Assembly: GCF_000787775.1 (NCBI RefSeq)
Contig: NZ_BBPM01000008.1
Span: 119,904 to 183,903, forward strand
Length of the DNA stretch: 64,000 nucleotides
From: Streptacidiphilus carbonis
GTDB taxonomy: Bacteria; Actinomycetota; Actinomycetes; Streptomycetales; Streptomycetaceae
Direction: 5' to 3'
How positions within the stretch are numbered: the first letter of the stretch is position 1; every line of letters begins with the position of its first letter. Below, piece by piece: positions 36,479 to 47,730 of this stretch. Both the position numbers and the translations under genes were made by a program. The notes under the pieces are model-generated. The model did not search any database, was not told where the DNA came from, and saw nothing but the letters and a program-made list of their open reading frames with translations.

Positions 36479-37459
36479 TCAGTCCTGCCTGGACCGCACG
36501 ATCAGGTCGGCCAGCAGCGCCAGCGAGGCGATCAGCAGGCCGGTGATGAAGATCAGCACCGTGTTGACGGCGAACCGCACCGGGTGCTCGACCATGTCGT
36601 ACACCCCCTTGGCGAGGCCGATGCCGATCAGCCACAGGGCGAGCGGCATCAGCACCTTGAGCGGGTTGAAGTACATCACCATGCGCAGGACTTGGAGGAT
36701 GTACCGGTAGGCGTCCTTGACGAACCTGAACTTGGACTTGCCCGCCCTTTTGGCGTAGTCGATCGGCAGGTAGCTGATGTCGTGCTGATTCGAAAGGAAT
36801 GCCAGGGTGATCGTTGTGACGCAGGAGAAACCGGGCGGCAGCAGTCGAAGATACGGAAGCGCAATCTCCCGTCGCATTGCTCGCAACCCGGAGTTAAGGT
36901 CCGGGATACGTTGGCCGGCCAGTTTTTCGGCGATCTTCCTGACAACCCATTTGGCGGGTACGCGGAGAATCTTGTGCGAGCCCTCCTCGGAGGTGCGGGC
37001 GCCGACGACCTGGTCGATACTGCCGTCCTCGTCGAGCATCCGGACCAGCTCCGGGATGCGCTCGTTGGGGTAGGTCATGTCCGCGTCGGTCCAGACCACG
37101 ATCTCGCCCCGGGCCATCTGCGAGCCGATCCGGCGCACGGTCCCGGCCCCGCCGTTGCGGCGGAACGCGATCGCCCGCACGTTCGGAAACTCCAGCTCTG
37201 CCTGCTGGATCACCTTGAGGGTGCCGTCCGTGGAGCAGTCGTCGACGGCCAGCAGCTCGTAGGTGTAGCCCGACTCGTCCATCGCCTGGCTGATCCGCGT
37301 CAGCTCCAGCAGGAGGTGGGGTTCCTCGTTGTAGCAGGGCAGGACGATAGAGACGTGCGGCCGGTCGGAGGCGTCCGCCTGGTCGGCGTGGTCGGCCTCG
37401 GCGGCCTTGACGGCCTCCGGCTCGGCCTCCTCGAAGGAGCGGCCGGGATCGGTGAGCAT
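36479..37459 (-). CDS. Family 2 glycosyltransferase with C-terminal membrane helices (polyprenyl-phosphate type)
   Basis: The 326-residue enzyme has SIVLPCYNEE, AVDDCSTDGT, GEIVVWTDADMTYP (metal-binding DxD) and DLNSGLRAMRR, typical of DPM1/GtrB-like transferases that load sugars on polyprenyl phosphate. Two C-terminal membrane helices (VLMPLALWLIGIGLAKG and VLIFITGLLIASLALLADL) fit the GtrB type. Codons at 36780-36960 (ATT, CTT, TAT, ACA, GCA, CGA) are richer in A/T than elsewhere in the window. It probably provides a lipid-linked sugar to an extracellular transferase such as the YfhO-type protein next door. Confidence 0.9.
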   Translation of the reverse strand: MLTDPGRSFEEAEPEAVKAAEADHADQADASDRPHVSIVLPCYNEEPHLLLELTRISQAMDESGYTYELLAVDDCSTDGTLKVIQQAELEFPNVRAIAFRRNGGAGTVRRIGSQMARGEIVVWTDADMTYPNERIPELVRMLDEDGSIDQVVGARTSEEGSHKILRVPAKWVVRKIAEKLAGQRIPDLNSGLRAMRREIALPYLRLLPPGFSCVTTITLAFLSNQHDISYLPIDYAKRAGKSKFRFVKDAYRYILQVLRMVMYFNPLKVLMPLALWLIGIGLAKGVYDMVEHPVRFAVNTVLIFITGLLIASLALLADLIVRSRQD

Positions 37460-37748
37460 CACGCTGGGTATTCCTCTCGGGGGCCCCCGGCCCGAATACG
37501 CTCGGAGGCGAAGATTAAGGAGTGCCATGCATCCCCCCGGACAGCAGCCCATACGCTATCCAGCGGCGGTGGGGTTTGGCTATCCTCTCATTTTTCCGTG
37601 GTGATCGACTTCACGGCCATTCCTGTGAATCAATTGTGGGGACCCCTCACGGGACTCCGGCAGACGTCTCCCCTAAGCTCACCCCTATCCTCTGGAAGCC
37701 AGTGCCGCCGGCACCCTCCCGACCGCGACGTACCTGCCTGGGACAACG
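37460..37748. promoter_or_regulatory. Divergent control region between GT2 and YfhO-type genes
   Basis: This 289-bp stretch is more A/T-rich than its surroundings and must contain the promoters of both divergent genes. No convincing -35/-10 pair is distinguishable. TTCAC/GTGAA arms around 37610-37630 are a weak inverted repeat. Confidence 0.3.
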
Positions 37749-40556
37749 ATGCTTCGACGCCGTAATCCGCCACGCCCGCTGAGCGTGCTGGCAGTGCTCG
37801 CCGCTGTGCTCTTCGCCCTCTGGGGCATCGGGGGTCAGCTGGCCGGCAACTCGACGCTGACCGCGACCGACGAGATGGTCGCCTCCAGTCCCTGGTCCGA
37901 CGCCGGGCTCACCGGGCCGCCCACGCACAACTGGCTGCTGGACGACACCTACACCTCCGAGCTGCCCTCGACCATCCTGTTCAAGCAGGAGCTGGCCAAC
38001 GGCGAGGGCACCGGCTGGAACCCCTACGAGGCCGGTGGCACCAACCTCGGCAATGTCCCCAACCAGGCCCTGCTGTCGCCGCTGACCATCCCGTACTACC
38101 TGCTGCCGACCTGGATCGCCCCCGCCTACGGGCGGCTGTTGGAGATCGTCTGCGCCGTCGCGGGAAGTTTCCTGTTCCTGCGCAGGCTCCGGGTCTCCCC
38201 CGCCGCCGCGGTCACCGGCGGCCTGGTGTTCGCCGGCAGCGCCTTCATGGTGTCCTGGGTGGGCTTCCCGCAGACCAGGGTGGCGGCCTTCATCCCGGTG
38301 CTCTTCTGGACCCTGGAACGGCTGATCCAGGAGCGCAGGGTGCGCGATGCGGCCCTGGTCGCGGTGCCCGTCGCCTCACTGCTGCTGGGCGGCTTCCCCT
38401 CGGTGACGTCCTACGCGCTGCTGACCGCCGGCGTGTACACCCTGGTCCGGCTGCTCGCCGAGTACAGGTCCACGCCGCGGCGGCTGCTCCTCACCGCGCT
38501 CGGCGCGCTGGGCGGGACGGCGGCCGGCGCCGGCCTGGCGATGTTCCAGATGGTGGGCTTCCTCTACTTCTACCCGACCTGGCTGGTCGAGGGGCGTGAG
38601 CAGACGCCGCAGATGCACCTGGCCGCCGTCAACCTGCTGGAGTCGTTCAGCCCCTGGGTCTTCGGCACCGCCAACGCCACCCAGCTGCCGATGTTCATCC
38701 TGCAGCCCAACCTCGTCGAGGCCATGTCGTACATCAGCGCCGCCGCGGTGGTGCTGGTCCTCGTCGCCTTCGCCATGCCGCGCCGGGGCCGGGCGCTGCT
38801 GCCGCGCGGCACCTGGGCGCTGCTGTTCGCGCTGTCCGCGGGCTGGGGCGTGCTGATCTACGTCGGCGGCGCGCCGCTGGAGCTGGTGCAGCGGATGCCG
38901 GTGGCGCGTGCCCTGTTCGCCGCCAACTTCATCGGCCGGGCCCGCAGCGTCCTCGACTTCCTGCTCGCCGTCCTCGCCGCGGTCGGCTTCGACCTGCTGC
39001 TGCGCCGCCGGTCCGAGCTGCCCCGGCTGACCGGCCGGGCGGCGCTGCTCCGGCACTGGCCCTACGTGCTGGGCGCGGGCCTGCTGGCGGCGGGTGCCGT
39101 CCTGGTGGTCCTCGGCCACCATGACGTGGCGGCCACCGGGGACAAGGTGTCCAAGGACGCCTTCACGCACCATCTGCTGATCGGCGCGCTGATGCTGGTG
39201 GCCGCCGGCGCCTGCGCCCTGGTGCTGCGGCTGGTACGGCGGCCCGACCCGCTGTCAGGCGGCAGGCCGCCGCTGCGCGTCCTGCGCTTCGCCGCCGCGG
39301 CCGCGCTTCCGCTGCTGGTGGCCGCCCAGGGCGGGGCCTACATGTCGGCGTACTACGCCAAGTCCAGCACCAAGGCCTTCTACCCGGAGACCGACACCCA
39401 CCAGTACCTGGCTGCCAACCTGGGCGGCCAGCGGTTCGCCAGTTCGATGACAGGCATGGTGTTCGGCACCAACGCCGCCTACGACCTGCGCTCGGTCAAC
39501 GGCCACACCTTCATCAACGCCGCCTTCGCCCCGCTGGTCCAGCAGATCCCCGACGACCCGATCTTCTTCGAGACCTACATCGACTTCCAGGGCACCCACG
39601 ACCAGGCGGTCAGCCCGGTGCTGGACCTGCTGGGCACCAAGTACTTCGTGACCGCCCCGAGCGACCCCGTGCTCGGCAACGAGGTGGACGTCGCCACCGA
39701 CGGGACCACGACCACGCTCCAGCCCGGCACCACGGTCACCGTCCCGGTCCCCGGGACCGGTCCGCTGCGCGGCGTCGGCGTGTGGCCGACCGACGTGCCG
39801 GTGGTCGACAAGGACTCCACCCTCGAAGTAGTGATCAAGGACGCCTCCGGCAGGACGGTCTCCAGCAGCAGCCGGCTCATCAACACCATGACCCAGAACA
39901 TCCTGTTCAGCGTCCCGGTCGCCGCGGACACCGTGGCCGCCGGCACCGTCCTGACCGCCAGCCTCACCGTGCACGGGTCGACCCCGCTCACCGTCGGCGC
40001 CGACCGGGGCGCACTCGCCCTCTCCACCATCCGGAGCGAGGACGACGGACTGCGGCTGGTCCGCGTCCAGGACTCCGCGATCTACCTGCGGCTGAACGCC
40101 CAGCCGCGGATCCGCTGGGCGTCCACCGCCACGGTCGTCCCGGACCAGGAGACGCGACTGGCGCTGCTCTCCTCGGGCACCGTCGGCGCGGACCAGGTCG
40201 TGCTCGACTCCCCCGGTCCGGCCGCCTCCGGGCAGCCCGCGAGCGTGGACGTCACCCACGACGGCACCGACACGGTCACCACCGAGGTCGACGCCAAGGG
40301 CGCCGGCTACCTCGTGGTCGCCGACGCCGACCAGTCCGGCTGGGTCGCGACGGTGGACGGCAGGTCCGCCGCCCTGCTCCCGGCCGACCAGGGCCTGGTG
40401 ACGGTGGCCGTGCCGGCCGGGAAGCACACCGTCACCGTGCGCCTGGCGCCGCCGCACGCCACCCTCGGCAACGCCGTCAGCATCGCCACCGCCGTCCTGC
40501 TGCTGCTGGCCGTGGGCGCCGAGGCCTGGTGGCTGCGCCGCCGCCGGAACGCCTGA
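37749..40556 (+). CDS. YfhO-type large membrane protein (candidate glycosyltransferase)
   Basis: The 935-residue protein has an N-terminal helix (PLSVLAVLAAVLFALWG), a luminal loop, many membrane segments up to ~540, and a large extracellular C-terminal part ending in a final helix (TAVLLLLAVGAEAWWLRRRRNA). It resembles YfhO-family proteins, which in Bacillus use polyprenyl-phosphate sugars to glycosylate cell-envelope polymers. The charged residues ATDEM near the first loop are the expected catalytic site region of such GT-C enzymes. Its neighbours are the GT2 that may make the lipid-linked donor. Confidence 0.85.
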   Translation: MLRRRNPPRPLSVLAVLAAVLFALWGIGGQLAGNSTLTATDEMVASSPWSDAGLTGPPTHNWLLDDTYTSELPSTILFKQELANGEGTGWNPYEAGGTNLGNVPNQALLSPLTIPYYLLPTWIAPAYGRLLEIVCAVAGSFLFLRRLRVSPAAAVTGGLVFAGSAFMVSWVGFPQTRVAAFIPVLFWTLERLIQERRVRDAALVAVPVASLLLGGFPSVTSYALLTAGVYTLVRLLAEYRSTPRRLLLTALGALGGTAAGAGLAMFQMVGFLYFYPTWLVEGREQTPQMHLAAVNLLESFSPWVFGTANATQLPMFILQPNLVEAMSYISAAAVVLVLVAFAMPRRGRALLPRGTWALLFALSAGWGVLIYVGGAPLELVQRMPVARALFAANFIGRARSVLDFLLAVLAAVGFDLLLRRRSELPRLTGRAALLRHWPYVLGAGLLAAGAVLVVLGHHDVAATGDKVSKDAFTHHLLIGALMLVAAGACALVLRLVRRPDPLSGGRPPLRVLRFAAAAALPLLVAAQGGAYMSAYYAKSSTKAFYPETDTHQYLAANLGGQRFASSMTGMVFGTNAAYDLRSVNGHTFINAAFAPLVQQIPDDPIFFETYIDFQGTHDQAVSPVLDLLGTKYFVTAPSDPVLGNEVDVATDGTTTTLQPGTTVTVPVPGTGPLRGVGVWPTDVPVVDKDSTLEVVIKDASGRTVSSSSRLINTMTQNILFSVPVAADTVAAGTVLTASLTVHGSTPLTVGADRGALALSTIRSEDDGLRLVRVQDSAIYLRLNAQPRIRWASTATVVPDQETRLALLSSGTVGADQVVLDSPGPAASGQPASVDVTHDGTDTVTTEVDAKGAGYLVVADADQSGWVATVDGRSAALLPADQGLVTVAVPAGKHTVTVRLAPPHATLGNAVSIATAVLLLLAVGAEAWWLRRRRNA

Positions 40557-40664
40557 GGCCGCCGCCGGGCCGCCGGGGGCGGGGTGAGCTGCCCGAACTG
40601 CTGACGGGGGACGCGGACCTGTCGTACCGTCGGATCTCCAGCTCACGCCGCCCCCGGGGGATCC

Positions 40665-40997
40665 GTGTCCGACTTCAGCGAGATCGAACTCGCCACCGCA
40701 GTCCGCGCCATCCGTGAACAACTGGTCCAGGCCGCCCGGGACGGGGCCGACTCCCCGATCCGCTTCGAGGTAGGACCGGTGCAGATGGACTTCGCGGTGG
40801 AGCTGCGCCGGGAGGCCGGTGCCAGCGGCGGGGTGAAGGCCTGGGTGCTCAGCGCCGGGGCCGAGGCCAAGGCCTCCCGGGGCAGCACCCACCGGGTGTC
40901 CTTCACCCTCACGCCCAAGGACGCGACCACGGGCGGGCCGGTCGAGGTCGGCGAACCGCGGCCCGGCGGCACCTCGCGGTTCGGCGCCGGCGGCTGA
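40665..40997 (+). CDS. Trypsin-co-occurring domain protein (trypco2-like)
   Basis: The 110-residue protein has the pattern of the small trypco2 domain that co-occurs with trypsin-NACHT proteins: a helix ELATAVRAIREQLVQAA, then beta strands FEVGPVQMDFAVEL and HRVSFTLTPK, ending in a Gly-rich tail. It has no enzyme motif. Its stop is separated from the ATG of the trypsin-NACHT gene by one base, so the two are almost certainly co-translated. It may bind the NACHT protein as a regulator or recognition partner; its job is not known. Confidence 0.8.
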   Translation: MSDFSEIELATAVRAIREQLVQAARDGADSPIRFEVGPVQMDFAVELRREAGASGGVKAWVLSAGAEAKASRGSTHRVSFTLTPKDATTGGPVEVGEPRPGGTSRFGAGG

Positions 40998-40998
40998 G

Positions 40999-43900
40999 AT
41001 GGCGACACACCCGCAGCGGGAGCGGATAGCCGCGGTCCAGGGTGCGGGCCAGGGCACGGGCTACCTGCTCACGCCCTGGCTGGTGCTGACGGCAGCACAC
41101 CTCGTCGACGACGAGGCGCCGACCACCGTGGTCGTCCCCGACGGCACCGGTCCGCAGCGCTGCGCCACCGTGTGGAGCCGCTACGACGAGCAGTGCGACG
41201 CGGCCCTGCTGGTGTCCGCGCGGGAGCTGGTCCCGCCGGACGCCTTCCGGGAGTTCAGCACCCTGGTCTGGGGCCGGGTCGAGGACCTGGCCCCGATCCC
41301 CGGGGCGCAGGCCGTCGGCTACCCCCACGTCCAGCGCGACGCCCACGGCGAGCTGGACGCGGAGCAGCTGGTGGGCACGCTCAAGCCGGGGTCCGGCCTG
41401 CTGCGGCACCGCCAGGTGCTGGACAGCCTGCACGGAGCGCCCACCGGGCGGGCCGACGGCGGCTCACCCTGGGCCGGCTTCTCCGGGGCGGCCGTCTTCG
41501 CCGAGAACCGCCTGGTCGGCGTGGTCCGCGCGGACCCGGCCCAGTGGCGGCACGGACGCCTGGAGCTCACCCCGGCTGCGGCCGTCCTCGACTCGCCCTC
41601 GTTCAAGTCCACCTGCGACCGCAACAACCTGGTCCTGGCCTGGGCGGACATCCGGCGCCCCGTCGACGACTTCGAGGAACGCCTCCGGGCCTTCGTGGTC
41701 AAGCAGTCCAGCACCCTGCACATCATCGGCCTGAGCCGGGGCGGCGACGACGAGGACTTCTGGCCGCTGGACACCAGCTACCTCAGCCTGGAGCTGCTCG
41801 GCTCCCCCGCCGAGGGGCCCGACGACCAGGGACCGCTGGCCCAGCGGGCCGAGCACGCCCTGGCCGGGCACCGCCGGGTACTGGTCCGCGGCGCGGCCGG
41901 CTCCGGCAAGACCACCCTGCTGCAGTGGCTGGCCACCAGTGCCGCCCGGCGCGAACTGCCGCCCTCGCTGGCCGAGTCGGACGACTGCGTACCGCTGCTG
42001 ATCCGACTCCGCGCGGTGGCCCGGCGCGATGAGCTCCCCGGCCCGGAGGAGTTCCTGGCCGCCGTCGCCAAACCGCTCAGCGGCAGCGCCGGCGCGGCCG
42101 GCTGGGTCACCGCGCAACTCGCCGCCGGACGCATCCTGCTGCTGGTGGACGGGGTGGACGAGGTCCCCGAGGCGGACCGGGCCCGGACCCGCCGCTGGCT
42201 GCTCGACCTGCTGGACGCCTACCCCGACTGCCGCTACGTGGTCACCACCCGCCCCGCCGCCGTCCGCGAGGGCTGGCTCACCCAGGCGGGCTTCACCGAG
42301 CTGGAACTGCTGCCGATGGGCCGCGACGACGTCTCCGCCTTCATCGGCAAGTGGCACAGCGCCGCCGGGGACGACCCCCGGCTCCAGGACTGGTGCGAGA
42401 CGCTGCGCTCCGCCGTGGTCACCAAGCAGGACCTGGGCCGGCTCGCCGACAGCCCGCTGATGTGCGCGCTGATCTGCGCGCTCAACCGGGACCGCAACGG
42501 CTACCTCCCCGAGGGCCGGATGGAGCTCTACGCCGCCGCCCTGGAGATGCTGCTGGTCCGCCGCGACCGCGAGCGCGGCATCCTGGGCCAGGACGGCTTG
42601 CGGCTGACGGTCGATCAGCAGGTGCAGCTGCTGCAGCGGTTGGCCTACTGGCTGGCCAGGAACGGAGCCGTGGAGATCGAGCGCGGGCTGGCCGTCCGCA
42701 AGCTGGAGGAGGTCCTCCCGGCCATGCCGGCCATCACCGTCGACGCCGAGGCGGTGCTGCACCACCTGCTGGTCCGCAGCGGACTGCTGCAGACGCCGAC
42801 GGCCGAGAGCGTCTGCTTCGTGCACCGCACCTTCCAGGACTACCTGGCCGCCAAGGCCGCGGTCGAGGACGAGGACTTCGGCCTGCTGGTCGGCAACGCC
42901 CACGACGACCAGTGGCACGACGTGATCCGGATGGCGGTCGGCCACGGCCGCCCGCGCGAGCGGGCCAGGCTGCTGCGCGACCTGCTGCGCAAGGCCGACG
43001 CCGACGACGACCTCGGGCTCTGCCTGCTCGCGGCCAGCTGCCTCGAACACGCGACCGAACTCGAACCGGCCGTCCGGCAGGAGGTCACCGAGCGCACCGC
43101 CCCGCTCATCCCGCCCCGCGACAGCGAGGCCGCCCGGGACCTGGCCACCATCGGTCCGCTGATCCTCGGACTGCTGCCCGGCCCGGAGGGCCTGGACGCC
43201 AGGACCGCCTACTCCGTGGCGGTCGCCGCCACCACCGTCGCCACCAGCCAGGCCATCCCGCTGATCGCCCGGTTCGCCGACCACCCCTCGACCACCGTGC
43301 GCGGCCAGCTCACCTTCGCCTGGGGCCGCTTCGACACCCGGGAGTACGGCGAGCGGGTCATCGCCAAGCTGACCTACCACGACAGCTTCCGATTCGTCGT
43401 CAGATCCCGGGAGCAGCTGGAGTTCCTGCTGACCCTGGGCCATCGGCCGAACATCGAGTGCGCCGGACCGCTGACCATGGACGACCTGGCCCTGCTCCCG
43501 CCCGGGCTGGACCACCTGCGGCTGCACGACATCCCCAACCCGATCGACGTCGACGCGGTGCTGCGCCGCACCGGGGCCCGCAACTTCTGGCTCAGCGACT
43601 GCAGTTCCCCGATCGACCTCGGCCCGATCCCCCGCCACCCGGTGGAGGAGCTGTACCTGCACACCAACACCGAGCTGCGGAACGCCGACGCCCTGGCCAC
43701 CGCCGCAACCGTCCGGGAACTGGGCATCGTCAGCGAGACCCCGATCCCCGGCCTGGCCCTGCCGCCCGGTCTGACCCGTCTCCACATCGGCCGCTACGAG
43801 ACCGGCCCCGGCTTCTGGGAGCAGCTGGGCTCCGTCGCCGGACTGCGCCACCTGGCCTTCGACGCGTCCCGCACCGGCGAGCACCAACGGGAGCCGCTGC

Positions 43901-44241
43901 AGGACCTGGGAGGGCTGCGCCGGCTCCGGATCACCCACGAGGACCTCGCCACCCTGCCCCGGCAGCGCCCGCTCCCGCAGACCACCGAACTGGAACTGCT
44001 GCTCCCGACCGGCCTCGACCACCTCCCCGAGCTCGCCCGGGTCTACCCGGGCCTGCGCCGGCTGTCCCTGGTCCAGGAAGGCCCGGAGCCTCCGGACGAG
44101 ACCGTGCTCAACGGCGAATTCGGCGAGCTGCACGACTGCCAGGTCGAGATCCAGTGCTACTCGCCCCCGGTACCGCTCTCGATCTTCGGTATCGGCCAGA
44201 GCGCCTCCCCCACCGAGGTCCGCCGGTTCACCATCCCCTGA
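40999..44241 (+). CDS. Trypsin-NACHT-leucine-rich-repeat-like STAND protein (NLR-like)
   Basis: The 1080-residue protein begins with a trypsin-like protease: H34 in TAAHLVDD, D67 in QCDAALLV, S162 in GFSGAAVF. Next comes a NACHT NTPase: Walker A GAAGSGKTTLL (~298-308), Walker B LLLVDGVDEVP (~380-390), and sensor YVVTTRP (~413-419). The end-of-NACHT motif FVHRTFQDYLAAKA is at ~607-620. From ~835 the C-terminus has short leucine repeats (LDHLRLHDIPN, VEELYLHTNTEL and RLHIGRY), i.e. an LRR-like sensor. The protein is cytosolic. By analogy to bacterial NACHT systems it likely recognises a phage or stress signal and activates the protease, but this is inferred. Confidence 0.9.
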   Translation: MATHPQRERIAAVQGAGQGTGYLLTPWLVLTAAHLVDDEAPTTVVVPDGTGPQRCATVWSRYDEQCDAALLVSARELVPPDAFREFSTLVWGRVEDLAPIPGAQAVGYPHVQRDAHGELDAEQLVGTLKPGSGLLRHRQVLDSLHGAPTGRADGGSPWAGFSGAAVFAENRLVGVVRADPAQWRHGRLELTPAAAVLDSPSFKSTCDRNNLVLAWADIRRPVDDFEERLRAFVVKQSSTLHIIGLSRGGDDEDFWPLDTSYLSLELLGSPAEGPDDQGPLAQRAEHALAGHRRVLVRGAAGSGKTTLLQWLATSAARRELPPSLAESDDCVPLLIRLRAVARRDELPGPEEFLAAVAKPLSGSAGAAGWVTAQLAAGRILLLVDGVDEVPEADRARTRRWLLDLLDAYPDCRYVVTTRPAAVREGWLTQAGFTELELLPMGRDDVSAFIGKWHSAAGDDPRLQDWCETLRSAVVTKQDLGRLADSPLMCALICALNRDRNGYLPEGRMELYAAALEMLLVRRDRERGILGQDGLRLTVDQQVQLLQRLAYWLARNGAVEIERGLAVRKLEEVLPAMPAITVDAEAVLHHLLVRSGLLQTPTAESVCFVHRTFQDYLAAKAAVEDEDFGLLVGNAHDDQWHDVIRMAVGHGRPRERARLLRDLLRKADADDDLGLCLLAASCLEHATELEPAVRQEVTERTAPLIPPRDSEAARDLATIGPLILGLLPGPEGLDARTAYSVAVAATTVATSQAIPLIARFADHPSTTVRGQLTFAWGRFDTREYGERVIAKLTYHDSFRFVVRSREQLEFLLTLGHRPNIECAGPLTMDDLALLPPGLDHLRLHDIPNPIDVDAVLRRTGARNFWLSDCSSPIDLGPIPRHPVEELYLHTNTELRNADALATAATVRELGIVSETPIPGLALPPGLTRLHIGRYETGPGFWEQLGSVAGLRHLAFDASRTGEHQREPLQDLGGLRRLRITHEDLATLPRQRPLPQTTELELLLPTGLDHLPELARVYPGLRRLSLVQEGPEPPDETVLNGEFGELHDCQVEIQCYSPPVPLSIFGIGQSASPTEVRRFTIP

Positions 44242-44293
44242 GCCCCGAGCCCTGTGCCCTGTGCCCCGAGCCCTGCGCCCAGAGCCCCGGGCC
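44241..44293. repeat. Imperfect C/G-rich tandem repeat after the NACHT gene
   Basis: Repeats of the string CCCCGAGCCCTG(T/C)GCCC occur in this ~50-bp stretch. It is intergenic and low-complexity, with no recognisable role. Confidence 0.55.
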
Positions 44294-44320
44294 CACCGGC
44301 GGCGCCGGCCGACAGCCACA

Positions 44321-44362
44321 AGGCAGGGGCCCGGCCCCCTCTCGGGGAACCGGGCCCTGCCT
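44321..44362. terminator. Bidirectional hairpin between the NACHT gene and clpC
   Basis: AGGCAGGGGCCCGGCCCC pairs with GGGGAACCGGGCCCTGCCT across a short loop, with one bulge. It separates two convergent genes and would terminate both. No strong T-run is present. Confidence 0.65.
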
Positions 44363-44376
44363 GCGTTCGGTGCGGA

Positions 44377-46893
<2,517 letters not shown>

Positions 46894-47321
46894 CGTTAAT
46901 CGCTCCTCAGAGCGGTCGGGCAGTGAGGGGTCGGTCCCCTCCCTGTCCTTCCGCATGCTAGTCCCGGAGGCCGGAACAGCTCACTTCAACCGCCGACACC
47001 CCACCGTCCCGCAATGCTCGCGACGGCGGACAATGACTCCAACCGAATGCTGCGGGATGGTGTTCCCGCAGGCCAGGCAGATCCACCCGGAAACGCTACG
47101 CCGACGGCGAACGCTTCCCCCGACACGCCGCGAGGATTCGGGCGCACAGTCCTCACATGGGCATTCATACCCGCGGTGCACCCAGGTCCATACCGACTTT
47201 CCCGCATCAGGTGTTCGCCTACCGAGAAGTCGGACGATCGGTGCGGGCCGGATGCGTGACAGCGGGCAGCGGAAGGGACCCCCAGCGTAACCGGAGCCGG
47301 CTGTCGCGAGTTGGGCAGGAT
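46894..47321. other. Long intergenic region upstream of clpC (428 bp)
   Basis: It contains the clpC promoter region and a probable ClgR operator. A minus-strand open frame, 46981-47181, has Cys clusters (CPCEDC, CLACG and CGTVGC) but poor start context and overlaps the proposed operator, so it is not called a gene. No other feature is seen. Confidence 0.5.
47096..47113 (-). promoter_or_regulatory. Probable ClgR operator upstream of clpC
   Basis: Read on the minus strand the site is CGTTCGCCGTCGGCGTAG, i.e. GTTCGC-N5-GCGTAG. This is close to the remembered actinobacterial ClgR consensus (GTTCGC with GCG(A/T)A after a five-base spacer). It lies about 200 bases upstream of the clpC start. ClgR activates Clp genes in streptomycetes. 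Confidence 0.5.
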
Positions 47322-47666
47322 GTGACCACCCATCAGCACGACGCCGTGGAGGCCCCGCTGGACGCGGGGCTGGCCGCGCTCGCGCAGCTGCGCAGGCGTG
47401 GACGGCCCTGCGGCCAGGTCGCCGTGGAGGGCGACCGGCTGCTGCTGCGGCTGGCCCCCGGCAGCGCCGAGGACGTCCCCGAACTGCTGCAGTGGCTGGG
47501 CTGGGGACACCTGGACGGGGTGCTGCGCACCCGCCCCATGCCGCTGGTGCCCCACCAGGCCCGCCACGGGGCCGCTGACGCCCTCGCGGAGCACCAGCTG
47601 CCGCAGACCCTGGACACCCTCGCGGACGCCTGCGTACGGGCCCTCCTGGAGGGCGGCGTCCGCTGA
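47322..47666 (+). CDS. Conserved hypothetical protein (114 aa)
   Basis: The protein starts at GTG and reads LAALAQLRRRGRPCGQVAVEGDRLLLRLAP, then a helical C-terminus ending LEGGVR. It has one Cys and no membrane segment. The gene is convergent with lsr2 and transcribed away from clpC. I do not recognise a function; it resembles a streptomycete-specific small protein in the same position. Confidence 0.6.
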   Translation: MTTHQHDAVEAPLDAGLAALAQLRRRGRPCGQVAVEGDRLLLRLAPGSAEDVPELLQWLGWGHLDGVLRTRPMPLVPHQARHGAADALAEHQLPQTLDTLADACVRALLEGGVR

Positions 47667-47730
47667 CGCCCGACCTCCGGCCGGTACGGCCCCGTACAGC
47701 CTCGTACCGGGCGCGCGAAGTCGCCGGCCG

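Noticed and set aside
41464-44319. 951-codon minus-strand frame opposite the NACHT gene
   Set aside because: Antisense frame; the plus strand has intact protease, NACHT and repeat motifs.
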